Origin: Methylomicrobium lacus LW14
GTDB taxonomy: Bacteria; Pseudomonadota; Gammaproteobacteria; Methylococcales; Methylomonadaceae
Assembly (NCBI RefSeq): GCF_000527095.1
Contig: NZ_AZUN01000001.1
Span: 2,328,501 to 2,392,500 of the forward strand
Reading direction: 5' to 3'
Length of the DNA: 64,000 bases
In this document: piece by piece, positions 36,925 to 46,227 of the stretch
Layout of the letters: each line of letters opens with the position of its first letter
Numbering within the stretch: position 1 is the stretch's first letter
Translations under genes and position numbers: made by a program
The notes under the pieces: generated by a model
Databases searched by the model: none
Told to the model about the DNA's origin: nothing
The model's input: the letters and a program-made list of their open reading frames with translations, nothing else

Positions 36925-37737
36925 TTACTGCGACACAAATTTCAAGCCGATCAGCAGTAACACGGTCGCCAGCACCGGCCGCAGAAAACGCTCCGGGATC
37001 TTCGCGCTCAAATGGCTGCCGATCCAGATGCCCGGCAAAGAGCCGACCAGCAAGCTGGCCAGCAATACTCCATCAACGTTGCCGATGCTCAAATGGCCGA
37101 GCCCTGCCACTGCGGTCAACGGGATCGCATGCGCCAGATCGGTGCCGACCACTTTCAAGGTCGTCATCTTCGGATACAGAAACAGCAAGGCGACCGTTCC
37201 CAACGCGCCGGCGCCGACCGAAGACAGCGTGACCAGTACGCCGAGCACCATGCCGGTCAACACGGTGGCCGGCGCATGAAAGCGCCGGAAGCGCGCGGCA
37301 TTGGCTTCGTTGCTGTGATCGTCGTCGATCAGGCCGGCTTTTTGCGCCCGATGCATCAAGACGCTACGCACCAGCAAGGCACAGCCGGTCAAAATCAGCG
37401 CAATGCCCAGCGAGTAAGTGATCACACCGCTGATTTCCTTGCCGGTCTCGTGCAATTGCTTCAACAGATAGAGCGTCCCCAGCGCGCAAGGCAAACTGCC
37501 CAGCGCCAACCAACCGACGATGTGCCACTCGACCGAATTATGCTTGCCGTGATGCACCCAGACGCCGCCGGTCTTGGTGATCGCCGCAAACAACAGATCG
37601 GTGCCGACCGCGACCGCCGGCTTGAAGCCGAACAGGAAGACCAGTAATGGCGTCATCAGCGAGCCGCCACCGACGCCGGTCACGCCGACCAGCAAACCGA
37701 CCGAAAATCCCGAAACAATATATGCCATGTTGAACAA
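36925..37737 (-). CDS. TSUP-family (TauE/SafE) permease
   Basis: This 270-residue membrane protein has about eight helices and two internal repeats, with the family motif GVGGGSLMTPLLVFLFG near the N-terminus and VGTDLAHAIPL in the second half. TSUP proteins export or import sulfite, sulfoacetate or related organosulfonates. The TTG at 37737 is favoured because GGAG sits 6 nt upstream. The ATG at 37728 is three codons later with poorer spacing. No sulfur-metabolism gene is next to it, so the substrate cannot be assigned. Confidence 0.88.
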   Translation of the reverse strand: MFNMAYIVSGFSVGLLVGVTGVGGGSLMTPLLVFLFGFKPAVAVGTDLLFAAITKTGGVWVHHGKHNSVEWHIVGWLALGSLPCALGTLYLLKQLHETGKEISGVITYSLGIALILTGCALLVRSVLMHRAQKAGLIDDDHSNEANAARFRRFHAPATVLTGMVLGVLVTLSSVGAGALGTVALLFLYPKMTTLKVVGTDLAHAIPLTAVAGLGHLSIGNVDGVLLASLLVGSLPGIWIGSHLSAKIPERFLRPVLATVLLLIGLKFVSQ

Positions 37738-38071
37738 AGCACACTCCTCATCAAACTGCGAAAAAAGATGCGCACTATACCAGTTTATGATTGCTTATTT
37801 AACAATATGTTACCCTAAGGTGAGTGCATTGCCCCCCTATCGCCGCCTTCGAAGCACCATCAAACGAAGCGATGACAGGCCGCCGAGGCCTGTGCACAGC
37901 GCTGAGTTTTTTGCGCAGGCCCGTTTCAGCCGGAGCGGCGCTTTCTCCTTTGCGATCCGGGGCCGGATCAATTTCAAGCCAAAGTCGGCGACGACTTTCT
38001 AATCGAGCCGGTTTAGGCTTATCATGTACGTTTTGTCCGGCTCATCGGACGGCTCACTTTGATCAACAACC
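37738..38071. other. Intergenic region between TSUP permease and lptM
   Basis: This is a 334-bp divergent region that should carry promoters for the TSUP gene and the lptM-lysA-dapF run. The first 80 bp are AT-rich (TTATTTAACAATATG). I see no coding frame with family resemblance and no structured RNA. cyaY, often encoded here in related bacteria, is absent. Confidence 0.5.
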
Positions 38072-38320
38072 ATGAAGCTTTCCCCCCATTGCCTTTATTT
38101 GCTGGCGGCACTAGGGCTTGCCGGCTGCGGCCAGCCTGGCCCCTTATATCTACCCGATAATCCGCCGCCGGGCCTCAAGGTGGATGCGGATCCCGATCAG
38201 CCCGCGCCGATTCCCGAACGCAACATCGATCAGGCGCCGCCGCCGATCGACGCCAAGCCCGCGCAACCGGCCGAAGCCAAACCCAAAAAAGATCAATCCC
38301 CAACAGAAAACACGCAATAA
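38072..38320 (+). CDS. lptM: LPS translocon maturation chaperone LptM (small lipoprotein)
   Basis: This 82-residue lipoprotein has a lipobox LAGC at Cys19 followed by the family signature GCGQPGPLYLP. A Pro/Asp-rich tail of low complexity follows. LptM helps oxidative maturation of the LptD outer-membrane translocon in E. coli. It lies 2 bp before lysA, the usual gammaproteobacterial position. The start ATG at 38072 gives a standard type II signal peptide. Confidence 0.88.
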   Translation: MKLSPHCLYLLAALGLAGCGQPGPLYLPDNPPPGLKVDADPDQPAPIPERNIDQAPPPIDAKPAQPAEAKPKKDQSPTENTQ

Positions 38321-38322
38321 CG

Positions 38323-39570
38323 ATGGATTATTTCAATTACCGGAACGATGAACTCTTTGCCGAAGACCTGCCTGTCGAGCAAATCGTCAAGCAATACGGC
38401 ACGCCATGCTATATCTATTCGCGCGCGACCCTCGAACGGCATTGGCGCGCGTTCGACAGCGCTTTCGGCGCGCAGCCGCACTTGATCTGCTATGCGGTCA
38501 AGGCCAATTCGAATATCGCCCTGCTGAATCTGTTGGCGCGTCTCGGCTCCGGTTTCGATATCGTCTCGATCGGCGAACTGGAGCGGGTCATCGCCGCCGG
38601 CGGCGCGCCGGACAAGATCGTGTTTTCCGGCGTCGGCAAGCGCGAGGACGAAATCATCGCCGCCCTGAAGATCGGCATCCGCTGCTTCAATATCGAAGTC
38701 GGCGGCGAGCTCGACCGCATCAACCGTCTGGCCGGGCAACTCGGCGTGATCGCGCCGGTATCGTTCCGGGTCAATCCGGATGTCGATGCGAACACCCATC
38801 CTTATATTTCGACCGGACTGAAAGAAAACAAATTCGGCATCGCCTTCGAGCAGGCACTGAGCGAATACCAGCGCGCCGCCCGGATGCCGAACATCAAGAT
38901 CATCGGCATCGACTGCCATATCGGCTCGCAGCTGACCGAGACCCGGCCGTTCCTGGATGCGCTGGACCGCATTCTCGCTCTGGTCGCCGCGTTGAAGGCC
39001 GCGGGCATCGAACTGCATCACCTGGATCTCGGCGGCGGCCTCGGCATTCGCTACAAGGACGAGCAGCCGCCGGAGCCGGCCGACTATATTCAGGCCGTGT
39101 TAAATCGCCTTGGCGAGACCGATTTCGAAATCCTGCTGGAGCCCGGCCGCGCGATCGTCGGCAATGCGGGCATTCTGGTCACCCGCGTCGAATACCTGAA
39201 AGCGACCGACCATAAAAACTTCGCGATCGTCGATGCGGCGATGAACGACCTGGTGCGCCCGTCGCTGTACAGCGCCTGGCAGAACATCATCCCGGTCAAG
39301 TTGCAAAGCCCAGCCGACGAGCAAACCTGGGACATCGTCGGCCCGGTCTGCGAAACCGGCGATTTTTTAGGCAAGGGGCGTGCGCTCAAGCTGAATGAAA
39401 ATGATTTACTGGCGATCCGCTCATCGGGCGCTTACGGCTTCAGCATGAGCTCGAATTACAACTCCAGGCCGCGCGCGGCGGAAGTGTTGGTCGACGGCGG
39501 CCAAACCCATTTGATCCGGGCAAGAGAGTCGATCGAACAATTGTGGGCGGGTGAGCGGTTGCTTCCTTAA
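38323..39570 (+). CDS. lysA: Diaminopimelate decarboxylase
   Basis: This 415-residue fold-III PLP enzyme converts meso-diaminopimelate to lysine. It shows YAVKANSN with the PLP lysine, HIGSQLTE, LDLGGGLGI, EPGRAIVGNAG, and the substrate-binding CETGDFLGKGR. Length matches the family. It lies between lptM and dapF, so two steps of the lysine/peptidoglycan precursor pathway are encoded side by side. Confidence 0.97.
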   Translation: MDYFNYRNDELFAEDLPVEQIVKQYGTPCYIYSRATLERHWRAFDSAFGAQPHLICYAVKANSNIALLNLLARLGSGFDIVSIGELERVIAAGGAPDKIVFSGVGKREDEIIAALKIGIRCFNIEVGGELDRINRLAGQLGVIAPVSFRVNPDVDANTHPYISTGLKENKFGIAFEQALSEYQRAARMPNIKIIGIDCHIGSQLTETRPFLDALDRILALVAALKAAGIELHHLDLGGGLGIRYKDEQPPEPADYIQAVLNRLGETDFEILLEPGRAIVGNAGILVTRVEYLKATDHKNFAIVDAAMNDLVRPSLYSAWQNIIPVKLQSPADEQTWDIVGPVCETGDFLGKGRALKLNENDLLAIRSSGAYGFSMSSNYNSRPRAAEVLVDGGQTHLIRARESIEQLWAGERLLP

Positions 39571-39623
39571 GAAATCGCTGCTAAATTCGTCTAAGATTAA
39601 GTTTCTGAACAACCATTTATCTC

Positions 39624-40451
39624 ATGATTCATTTCACCAAAATGCACGGCCTCGGCAATGACTTTGTCGTGATTGACGCGATCCACCAAGCGCCCCGCCT
39701 GGAGCCCGAGTCGATCAAGAAGCTGGCCGACCGTCATTTCGGCATCGGTTTCGACCAACTGTTGCTGGTCGAAAAGCCGGTCAGCGCGAATGCCGATTTC
39801 AAATACCGGATTTTCAACGCGGACGGCAGCGAAGTCAGCCAGTGCGGCAACGGCGCCCGCTGTTTTGCCCGCTTCGTGCGCGACAAAGGCCTGTCCTCAA
39901 AGGACGAGGTCCGCGTCGATACCGATGCCGGGCAGCTGCTGCTCAAATTCGACGACGACGGCCAGATTACCGTGAACATGGGCATTCCGCGCCATCACCC
40001 GGCCGAGATTCCGTTGCTGGCCGACCAGGAAGCCGACAGCTACCAGGTGATGGCCGACGGCGAAACTTATACTTTCGGCGCGGTATCGATGGGCAATCCG
40101 CATGCGGTTCTGCGGGTAGCGGATGTCGACGCCGCACCGGTCGCCGAGGCTGGACGCCTGCTGGAATCGCATCCGGTCTTTCCGGCGCGCGCGAACATCG
40201 GTTTCATGCAGATCGTCGACCGCACCCATATCAAATTGCGCGTTTATGAACGCGGCGCGGCCGAAACCCTGGCCTGCGGCAGCGGCGCCTGCGCGGCGGC
40301 GGTGATCGCGATCGAACGCGGTCTCGTCGACCCTGGCGTTGAAGTCACATTGCCGGGCGGTTCGTTAAGAATCCATTGGGAGGGCCGCGGCGAACCGGTG
40401 CTGATGACAGGACCTGCCATTTCCGTTTTCGAGGGGACGATTAATCCATGA
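39624..40451 (+). CDS. dapF: Diaminopimelate epimerase
   Basis: This 275-residue racemase-like enzyme interconverts LL- and meso-diaminopimelate using a Cys pair. The first catalytic Cys is in SQCGNGARCFARF and the second in ETLACGSGACAA. MHGLGNDFVVID at the N-terminus is diagnostic. It follows lysA by 53 bp and overlaps the DUF484 gene by 4 bp, the conserved dapF-DUF484-xerC order. Confidence 0.97.
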   Translation: MIHFTKMHGLGNDFVVIDAIHQAPRLEPESIKKLADRHFGIGFDQLLLVEKPVSANADFKYRIFNADGSEVSQCGNGARCFARFVRDKGLSSKDEVRVDTDAGQLLLKFDDDGQITVNMGIPRHHPAEIPLLADQEADSYQVMADGETYTFGAVSMGNPHAVLRVADVDAAPVAEAGRLLESHPVFPARANIGFMQIVDRTHIKLRVYERGAAETLACGSGACAAAVIAIERGLVDPGVEVTLPGGSLRIHWEGRGEPVLMTGPAISVFEGTINP

Positions 40452-41140
40452 GCGATCCGCAAAATACTTTGACTTCGAACCAAGTTGCCGACTATTTACG
40501 CGCCCATCCGGCATTCTTCAACGATCATCTGGATCTCTTGGAAGAGTTGAGCATACCGCATCCGAGCGGAGTTGCCGTATCGCTGATTTCGAAACAGCTC
40601 GAAATGCTGCGCAACCGCAATCAGGAAATCGAAGCGCAGCTCGCCTCGCTGATCGAGATCGCCAAAAGCAACGATACCTCGTTCGACCGGATGCACAAAC
40701 TGACCCTGGCGCTGCTCGAAACCTCGACGCTCGAGGAAGCGGTCGCGAGCCTCGAAGTCGTCTTGTCCGATTATTTCATGACCGATTTCATCGCGGTCCG
40801 CATCATCACCAGCAAGCCCGATGCGGCCCTGCCGCACCTGTTTCTCGCGCCGGACAGCGCCGAACTCGAACAATTTCTGGCTATCCTCGCTGCCGATCAA
40901 CCCAAATGCGGCCGCCCGACCCTGGCTCAGGCCAAAGTCCTGTTCGGCGCCGCCGCGCTCGAGGTCCAGTCCGCCGCGATCATTCCGATGAAATTTGCCG
41001 ACATGAGCGGCATTCTCGCGATCGGCAGCCGCAGCAATGAACGCTTTCATTACAGCATGGGCAGTTTCTTTCTGACCCACATGAGCGAAATCATCAGCGC
41101 GCGCTTTCTGTCTTTGCTGTCGCAAAAAAAATATGCATAG
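40448..41140 (+). CDS. DUF484 family protein
   Basis: This 230-residue protein matches the DUF484 family: an N-terminal helical part (VADYLRAHPAFFNDHLDLLEELSIPHPSG) with a coiled-coil stretch, then a GAF-like domain (DMSGILAIGSRSNERFHYSMGSFFLTHMSE). Its biochemical role is unknown. The tight coupling with dapF and xerC by 4- and 8-bp overlaps is widely conserved and suggests co-expression with the recombinase. Confidence 0.93.
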   Translation: MSDPQNTLTSNQVADYLRAHPAFFNDHLDLLEELSIPHPSGVAVSLISKQLEMLRNRNQEIEAQLASLIEIAKSNDTSFDRMHKLTLALLETSTLEEAVASLEVVLSDYFMTDFIAVRIITSKPDAALPHLFLAPDSAELEQFLAILAADQPKCGRPTLAQAKVLFGAAALEVQSAAIIPMKFADMSGILAIGSRSNERFHYSMGSFFLTHMSEIISARFLSLLSQKKYA

Positions 41141-42044
41141 CGACGCCCGGCAATGGCTGGACGATTTTCTCCGCGAACTGGAAGTCGAAAGACGCGCCTC
41201 CCGGCATACGGTCAGCAGTTACCGGCGCGATCTCGAACAACTGGCCGGCTTCTGCGACGAGAAATCGCTTCAGCAGTGGTCCGATGTCGGTCAGCCCCAT
41301 ATCCGCGCGCATATCGCCGCACGCCACCGCCAGGGCCTCGGCAGCAAGAGCCTGCAACGCGAATTGTCGGCGCTGCGCAGTTTCTATCAGTTCCTGTTGA
41401 AAAAACGTCGGGTGCAGATCAATCCCGCCGAGCATGTCAAGGCGCCCAAGCAGCCGCGCAAACTGCCGAAAACCCTCGATGTCGATCAGGTGACAGGACT
41501 TTTGGAAGCCGGCGCGCATTCGGATCTGGAACTGCGCGATCTGGCAATGTTCGAACTGTTCTATTCGAGCGGTTTACGGCTGAGTGAGTTGGTCGCGTTG
41601 AATCTGACCGATGTCGATCTGGACGATCAGTCGCTGATCGTCAAATCCGGCAAGGGCGGTAAAGACCGTGTGCTGCCGATCGGCGGCAAGGCGATCAGCG
41701 CGATCCGCAACTGGCTGCCGATCCGGAACAACACCGCCGACATCGAGGAAAAGGCGCTATTTACCTCGGTGAAAGGATTTAGGCTCGGCGCGCGCAGCGT
41801 GCAACTGCGCCTAGAACGCTGGCGCGTCGCGAAAGGGATTGCCGAACCCATTCATCCGCACATGCTAAGGCATTCGTTCGCGAGCCACTTGCTCGAATCG
41901 AGCCACGACCTGCGCGCGGTGCAGGAGTTGCTCGGCCACAGCAATATCGGCACCACGCAAATCTATACCCATCTGGATTTTCAGCATCTTGCCGAGATTT
42001 ATGACCAGACGCATCCGCGGGCAAAAAAAACACCCGCCCCCTAA
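41133..42044 (+). CDS. xerC: Site-specific tyrosine recombinase XerC
   Basis: This 303-residue recombinase acts with XerD at dif to resolve chromosome dimers. An N-terminal SAM-like core-binding domain (LDDFLRELEVERRASRHTVSSYRRDL) precedes the catalytic domain with Arg in SSGLRLSELVALN, Lys in KSGKGGKDR, HMLRHSFASHLLE, LGHSNIGTTQIYTH, and the nucleophile Tyr in that last block. The gene order after DUF484 supports XerC rather than XerD. Confidence 0.95.
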   Translation: MHSDARQWLDDFLRELEVERRASRHTVSSYRRDLEQLAGFCDEKSLQQWSDVGQPHIRAHIAARHRQGLGSKSLQRELSALRSFYQFLLKKRRVQINPAEHVKAPKQPRKLPKTLDVDQVTGLLEAGAHSDLELRDLAMFELFYSSGLRLSELVALNLTDVDLDDQSLIVKSGKGGKDRVLPIGGKAISAIRNWLPIRNNTADIEEKALFTSVKGFRLGARSVQLRLERWRVAKGIAEPIHPHMLRHSFASHLLESSHDLRAVQELLGHSNIGTTQIYTHLDFQHLAEIYDQTHPRAKKTPAP

Positions 42045-42148
42045 TTGCAGGCGGAAAAAAAATCCAAAATCTGCTACCATGCAAGTTCTTTTTTCACCCA
42101 AAGCAATCTGTTGTCTGCAGTAAAGACAATTCAATCAGGATTCCAGAA

Positions 42149-43180
42149 ATGGCGGCAAACGAATTAGAAGATAGTAAATCGAGAGGAGTACTCTGGGGCT
42201 TTGGCATGCTGGTGCTTGCCGCGCTCGTCATCGTTTTCATTTTGGGTGCCTGGTGGGGAACCGAACCGGATCAGTTCAGTGTCCAGGAAGAGGCGATGGA
42301 ACGCGCCAAACTGACCAATACCACCGATATTCCGTTGGGCTATACCTATACCAACACGCTGGCCCATATCTCGGAAGTCCTGCTGCATAAATCCGGCGGC
42401 TATATCACCAACGACGTGGCGCCTCCCGGTTTGTTTCTTGACAACGTTTCGAATTTCGAATACGGCGCCTTGGTGATGCTGCGCGATGCGGTGTCGGCAC
42501 TCAGAAACCACTTTTCGCGAGACCAGTCGCAATCCGACGAAGACCCCGACCTCAAAATCGCCGAGCCTTATTTTTATTACGAAAATGATTCCTGGGCGCT
42601 GCCGTCGACCGAAGCTGAATACCAAAAGGGCGTGGATGCGCTGCACAACTACATGTCGCGCCTGCAAAAATGGGACGGTAAAGTGAAGCGCGGGCAGTTT
42701 TATGCGCGTGCCGACAACTTGTGGCAATATTCCGAAGTGGTGATCAAACGCCTGGGCAACCTTTCGACCCGGCTCAGCGCCAGCACCGCGGGTGCAGATA
42801 TCAGCCCGGCGTTCGCCGTGGTAGCCCCCGAAACCGACGTCACTTCCCGCAACCCCAAAGCCGGGTCGCTGCCGGAAACCCCTTGGCTGGAAATCGATGA
42901 CGTTTTCTATGAAGCGCGCGGATCGAGTTGGGCGCTGCTGCATATCCTGAAAGCGGTCAAATCCGATTTCCATGACATTCTGCTCGACAAGCGCGCGATG
43001 AACACGGTCGACATCATGATCAAATCGCTCGAAAACGCGATGGCGCCGATCCTGAGCCCGATGATTCTAAACGGCAGCGGTTACGGCCTGTTCGCCAACT
43101 ACTCTTTGACGATGGCGACGTATATCGCCCGCGCGAATGCCTCCGCATTGGACTTGCGCGACATCATGAACCGAGGTTAA
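42149..43180 (+). CDS. DUF2333 family inner-membrane-anchored protein
   Basis: This 343-residue protein has one N-terminal membrane helix (GVLWGFGMLVLAALVIVFILGAWW) and a soluble, probably periplasmic, domain. Conserved features of DUF2333 are IPLGYTYTNTLAHISEVLLHKSGGY and the N-terminal part of GLFLDNVSNFEYGALVMLRD. The C-terminal half is helical. Function is unknown. A DUF4389 gene follows by 4 bp, so they form a two-gene operon. Confidence 0.9.
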   Translation: MAANELEDSKSRGVLWGFGMLVLAALVIVFILGAWWGTEPDQFSVQEEAMERAKLTNTTDIPLGYTYTNTLAHISEVLLHKSGGYITNDVAPPGLFLDNVSNFEYGALVMLRDAVSALRNHFSRDQSQSDEDPDLKIAEPYFYYENDSWALPSTEAEYQKGVDALHNYMSRLQKWDGKVKRGQFYARADNLWQYSEVVIKRLGNLSTRLSASTAGADISPAFAVVAPETDVTSRNPKAGSLPETPWLEIDDVFYEARGSSWALLHILKAVKSDFHDILLDKRAMNTVDIMIKSLENAMAPILSPMILNGSGYGLFANYSLTMATYIARANASALDLRDIMNRG

Positions 43181-43184
43181 AAGA

Positions 43185-43484
43185 ATGGATGAACAAATCA
43201 ACTACAATTTGACCAACATCGATACCTGGAAAAGGATCTTCTTCATGCTGATTTTTGCCGCGATCGGCGGCTTGGTCAGAATGCTGCTGTGGGCGGTGAT
43301 CCTGCTGCAGGTCGCATCGACCCTGCTGACCGGCAAGGCGAACAAGAATATCCTGAATCTTGGCCGCAGCCTGTCGGTTTATACTTACCACATCCTATTA
43401 TTCATGACTTTCAATACCGAAGCCCTGCCCTTCCCGTTTTCGGACTGGAATCAGACCGCGGAATTGAAGCTGCCCGAGAAATAA
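43185..43484 (+). CDS. DUF4389 domain-containing membrane protein
   Basis: This 99-residue protein has two or three membrane helices (WKRIFFMLIFAAIGGLVRMLLWAVILLQVASTLL and the YTYHILLFMTFNTEALPFPFSDW region). The latter block is typical of DUF4389 proteins. Function is unknown. It follows the DUF2333 gene by 4 bp and is probably translated from the same message. Confidence 0.88.
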   Translation: MDEQINYNLTNIDTWKRIFFMLIFAAIGGLVRMLLWAVILLQVASTLLTGKANKNILNLGRSLSVYTYHILLFMTFNTEALPFPFSDWNQTAELKLPEK

Positions 43485-43572
43485 CTTCCGTTTAAAAAAC
43501 CAATGGATGGAGGCATTCTTCCCCATCCCCTGCTTGCTCTCCCGGTCTCATCAAAACCGGGAGGGCATGACG

Positions 43573-44184
43573 CTAAAGACCGTCCTGATCTTCCCAGTAC
43601 TCTTCTTCGTCTTCATCTTCGCCGGCTGCCGAGACTTCCTCCGCCTGCGTCAACCCCTCGTCCAACAGCAACTCCTTCACATAACGGTATAACATCCGCG
43701 CCGACTTGGGCGGCTTCGCGGCCGCGATTTCCTTTTGCGCATTGCGGATCAACTGCCGCAATTGCTGGCTGTCGGCCTCCGGGTGATCGTCCAGCAATTC
43801 GGTCAGCGCCTCATTGCCCTCGGCGATCAGGCGGTCGCGCCATTGTTCGGCAAGATGATGCTCCCTGACCGCATGCACGCTTTTGTTCTTGATCCGCTCC
43901 AGTTTTTCGATTATAGGAGAGGCATCGATCAGATGCAGCTGACCTGCGATATATTTCAACAGCCGCTTGCGCGCGCCTTTATGCGGCATGCCGGAAACTT
44001 CCCTGACCGCTTGCAAAATCTTTTCCGGCAGCATCAGGGTATTTAACTGGTCGGGCGACAGATTCGACATTTCCTCGCCCAATACAAATAACGCAGCGAT
44101 GTCCTTTTTTATTTGGGTCTTGTTCGGCCGTACCGCGTAATATTCGACGTCCTCATCAGAGCCGTCGTAATCTTCTTCAATCAT
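43573..44184 (-). CDS. darP: Ribosome-associated protein DarP/YjgA (DUF615)
   Basis: This 203-residue highly charged helical protein matches the DUF615 family that binds late 50S precursors (DarP in E. coli). Recognisable blocks are PNKTQIKKDIAALFVLGEEM, KGARKRLLKYIAGQLHLID and DRLIAEGNEALTELL. The C-terminal tail is acidic (GEDEDEEEYWEDQDG). The start ATG is at 44184. It lies convergent to the DUF4389 gene. Confidence 0.92.
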   Translation of the reverse strand: MIEEDYDGSDEDVEYYAVRPNKTQIKKDIAALFVLGEEMSNLSPDQLNTLMLPEKILQAVREVSGMPHKGARKRLLKYIAGQLHLIDASPIIEKLERIKNKSVHAVREHHLAEQWRDRLIAEGNEALTELLDDHPEADSQQLRQLIRNAQKEIAAAKPPKSARMLYRYVKELLLDEGLTQAEEVSAAGEDEDEEEYWEDQDGL

Positions 44185-44217
44185 CTTAAAACGCTTTATT
44201 CCTGTGATTCAACTGGG

Positions 44218-44748
44218 TTAACCCTCCGCCAGCTCCTCCGCCAAATAGTGCTTGATCTCCTGCCAGGCCTCCATTTTTTGGGGCAGGCTGAGGGCCGCAT
44301 TGGTCGGACTGGTCGATGGCAGCCTATGATACACCAGATAGCCGAATCGTTCCGGCAATGTCGGCAATATATATTTACGGTAAATTTTTTCCGCCGTCAT
44401 GCCGTTGAAAAATACATGTCGAATCTGGTCGTGGCGCCTGAAAAAATCGCTGAAATCATTGACGATGATCGAATCGAGCTCAATATCCGCATCCAGGCTA
44501 CCGAGCCTTTGGCAGGTTTTCAACACATCCCAGAGCGCCACGCGATGCGTCATCAGAATGCCTTTGCGCAGCCCGTAACACAATTCGAGTTCCGCGCCGA
44601 ACAACTGCCCCATGATCGCCCAGAACGCATTTTTACTGTGGCCATAATACTGTTCCCTGGCCTTCGACACTTTGCTGGGCATCGAGCCCAGAATCAACAC
44701 CCGCGCATCCGGAGCGGCAATCGGGTCAAATCCGCTTATCTCCTGCAT
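44218..44748 (-). CDS. DNA-deoxyinosine glycosylase (uracil-DNA glycosylase family 6)
   Basis: This 176-residue protein fits the hypoxanthine-DNA glycosylase branch of the UDG superfamily: LILGSMPSKVSKAREQYYGH followed by KNAFWAIMG, then the C-terminal LPSTSPTNAAL. It should excise deaminated bases such as hypoxanthine, and perhaps uracil, from DNA. The motif spacing separates it from Mug and family 1. It starts 34 bp upstream of darP on the same strand, divergent from rdgC. Confidence 0.88.
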   Translation of the reverse strand: MQEISGFDPIAAPDARVLILGSMPSKVSKAREQYYGHSKNAFWAIMGQLFGAELELCYGLRKGILMTHRVALWDVLKTCQRLGSLDADIELDSIIVNDFSDFFRRHDQIRHVFFNGMTAEKIYRKYILPTLPERFGYLVYHRLPSTSPTNAALSLPQKMEAWQEIKHYLAEELAEG

Positions 44749-44839
44749 CCTCTTTTTCCTCTATAAATTACTCACAAGAGAGCCAGGCAAATTTGCGATA
44801 ATATCCGGCTCATTGTAATTATAGGATACCCCCCAAATC

Positions 44840-45748
44840 ATGTGGTTCAAGAATCTGACTATTTTTCGCCTGACCGAAGCGTTCACCTTGACACCCAGCG
44901 AACTGGAGCAAAAACTGCAAGCGCTTCTCTTCCGCCCCTGCGGGCCTCATGAAGAATTCAGTTTCGGCTGGACGCAGCCGATCGGCAAAGCGTCCGACCA
45001 ACTGGTGCACGCCGCCAACGGCTTTATGATGCTGTGCGGAAAAAAGGAAGAAAAAGTGCTGCCTACGGCCGTGGTTAATGAAATGCTGCAGGAAAAAATC
45101 GGCGAGATCGAGGAGCGCGAAGCGCGCAAACTCGCCAAAAAAGAACGCACCACCCTAAAAGACGAACTGATGTTCGAACTGCTGCCCAAGGCATTTAGAT
45201 TTTCGCGCAAAACCTATGCCTATATCGACCCCAAAGGCGGCTGGCTGCTGGTCGACTCGGCATCCGCCAAAAGCGCCGAAGACTTGCTCAGCAACCTGCG
45301 CAAATGCCTCGGCTCGCTGCCCGCGGTGCCGCTGAATACGATCGACAAACCGAGCGTGAACATGACCCAATGGTTGCTGACCCAGCAGGCGCCGGACGAT
45401 CTGACGATCGAGGATGAATGCGAACTGCGCTCGCTGGAAGAAGAAGGCGGCATCATCCGTTGTAAAAAACATGACCTGACCGTGCCGGAAATCAAAAACC
45501 ATCTCGATACCGGCAAGCAGGCGATCAAACTGGCCGTAAACTGGGCCGGACGCATTGCCTTTGTACTGGACGAACACCTGGCGCTGAAGCGCCTGCGTTT
45601 TCTCGACATGGTGCAGGATCAGGCCGCCGACATCGACGCCGGCAGCGCCGCCGAACGTTTCGACGCGGACTTTACGATCATGACGCTGGAACTGGCCGAA
45701 TTGCTGCCGCGCCTGACCGCCTGGTTTGGCGGCGAAAACCGGTCTTGA
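44840..45748 (+). CDS. rdgC: Recombination-associated protein RdgC
   Basis: This 302-residue protein forms a ring around double-stranded DNA and modulates RecA. The N-terminus MWFKNLTIFRLTE is diagnostic, with GWTQPIG, CGKKEEKVLP, YIDPKGGWLLVDSAS, and DLLSNLRKCLGSLP further on. Length matches E. coli RdgC (303). The ATG at 44840 has AGGATA and C-rich spacing upstream. It ends 55 bp before a strong terminator. Confidence 0.95.
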   Translation: MWFKNLTIFRLTEAFTLTPSELEQKLQALLFRPCGPHEEFSFGWTQPIGKASDQLVHAANGFMMLCGKKEEKVLPTAVVNEMLQEKIGEIEEREARKLAKKERTTLKDELMFELLPKAFRFSRKTYAYIDPKGGWLLVDSASAKSAEDLLSNLRKCLGSLPAVPLNTIDKPSVNMTQWLLTQQAPDDLTIEDECELRSLEEEGGIIRCKKHDLTVPEIKNHLDTGKQAIKLAVNWAGRIAFVLDEHLALKRLRFLDMVQDQAADIDAGSAAERFDADFTIMTLELAELLPRLTAWFGGENRS

Positions 45749-45802
45749 ATGAACAACACGCCCGGCCTTTGGGGTTCGGGCGTTTCTTCCAAAAACGGCA
45801 GA

Positions 45803-45847
45803 CACAAAAAAAGCCCGGAGCATACGCCGCCGGGCTTTTTTTATGTG
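45803..45847. terminator. Bidirectional terminator between rdgC and lpp-like gene
   Basis: AAAAAAAGCCCGG and CCGGGCTTTTTTT form a long stem with an 11-bp loop. A and T runs on both sides let it serve both rdgC and the convergent lipoprotein gene. Confidence 0.88.
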
Positions 45848-45863
45848 ATTTAAGTCGTAAGAC

Positions 45864-46142
45864 TTATTTCAACATGGTTTTGTGGAACAGTCTGTCCAAT
45901 TTGTCGTTGGTTGCTTGAGCAGCATCAGCAGCGCGGTTAGCAGCCGCTTCAGCAGCAGCGGCGCGAGAAGATGCGTCGTTAGCAGCAGCCAGTGCGCTGG
46001 AAGCATCAGAAGAAGCTTTCGCAACGTCAGTCTTCAAACCATCGATTTGGCCTTGCAGATTTTCGATGTCACCGCTAGTGGCGCAACCTACAATCAAGCT
46101 GGCAGCCAATGCAATCATTGATAATTTAACAAGCTTTTTCAT
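45864..46142 (-). CDS. Lpp/OprI-like alanine-zipper lipoprotein
   Basis: This 92-residue lipoprotein has a lipobox VGC (Cys20) after a typical signal, then a heptad-patterned helix rich in Ala (SALAAANDASSRAAAAEAA). It ends in HKTMLK with a C-terminal Lys, as in Lpp, where that Lys is linked to peptidoglycan. It probably tethers the outer membrane to the wall. The L,D-transpeptidase gene immediately upstream could catalyse that linkage. Expression is likely high, given the simple codon use and strong terminator. Confidence 0.88.
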   Translation of the reverse strand: MKKLVKLSMIALAASLIVGCATSGDIENLQGQIDGLKTDVAKASSDASSALAAANDASSRAAAAEAAANRAADAAQATNDKLDRLFHKTMLK

Positions 46143-46227
46143 TTTCTTTTTCCTTATAAAAAAGTTACGACTACAAAAACAAATTAACCAAGAATATCAT
46201 ACCACAATATTTTAATCGAATGCTAAC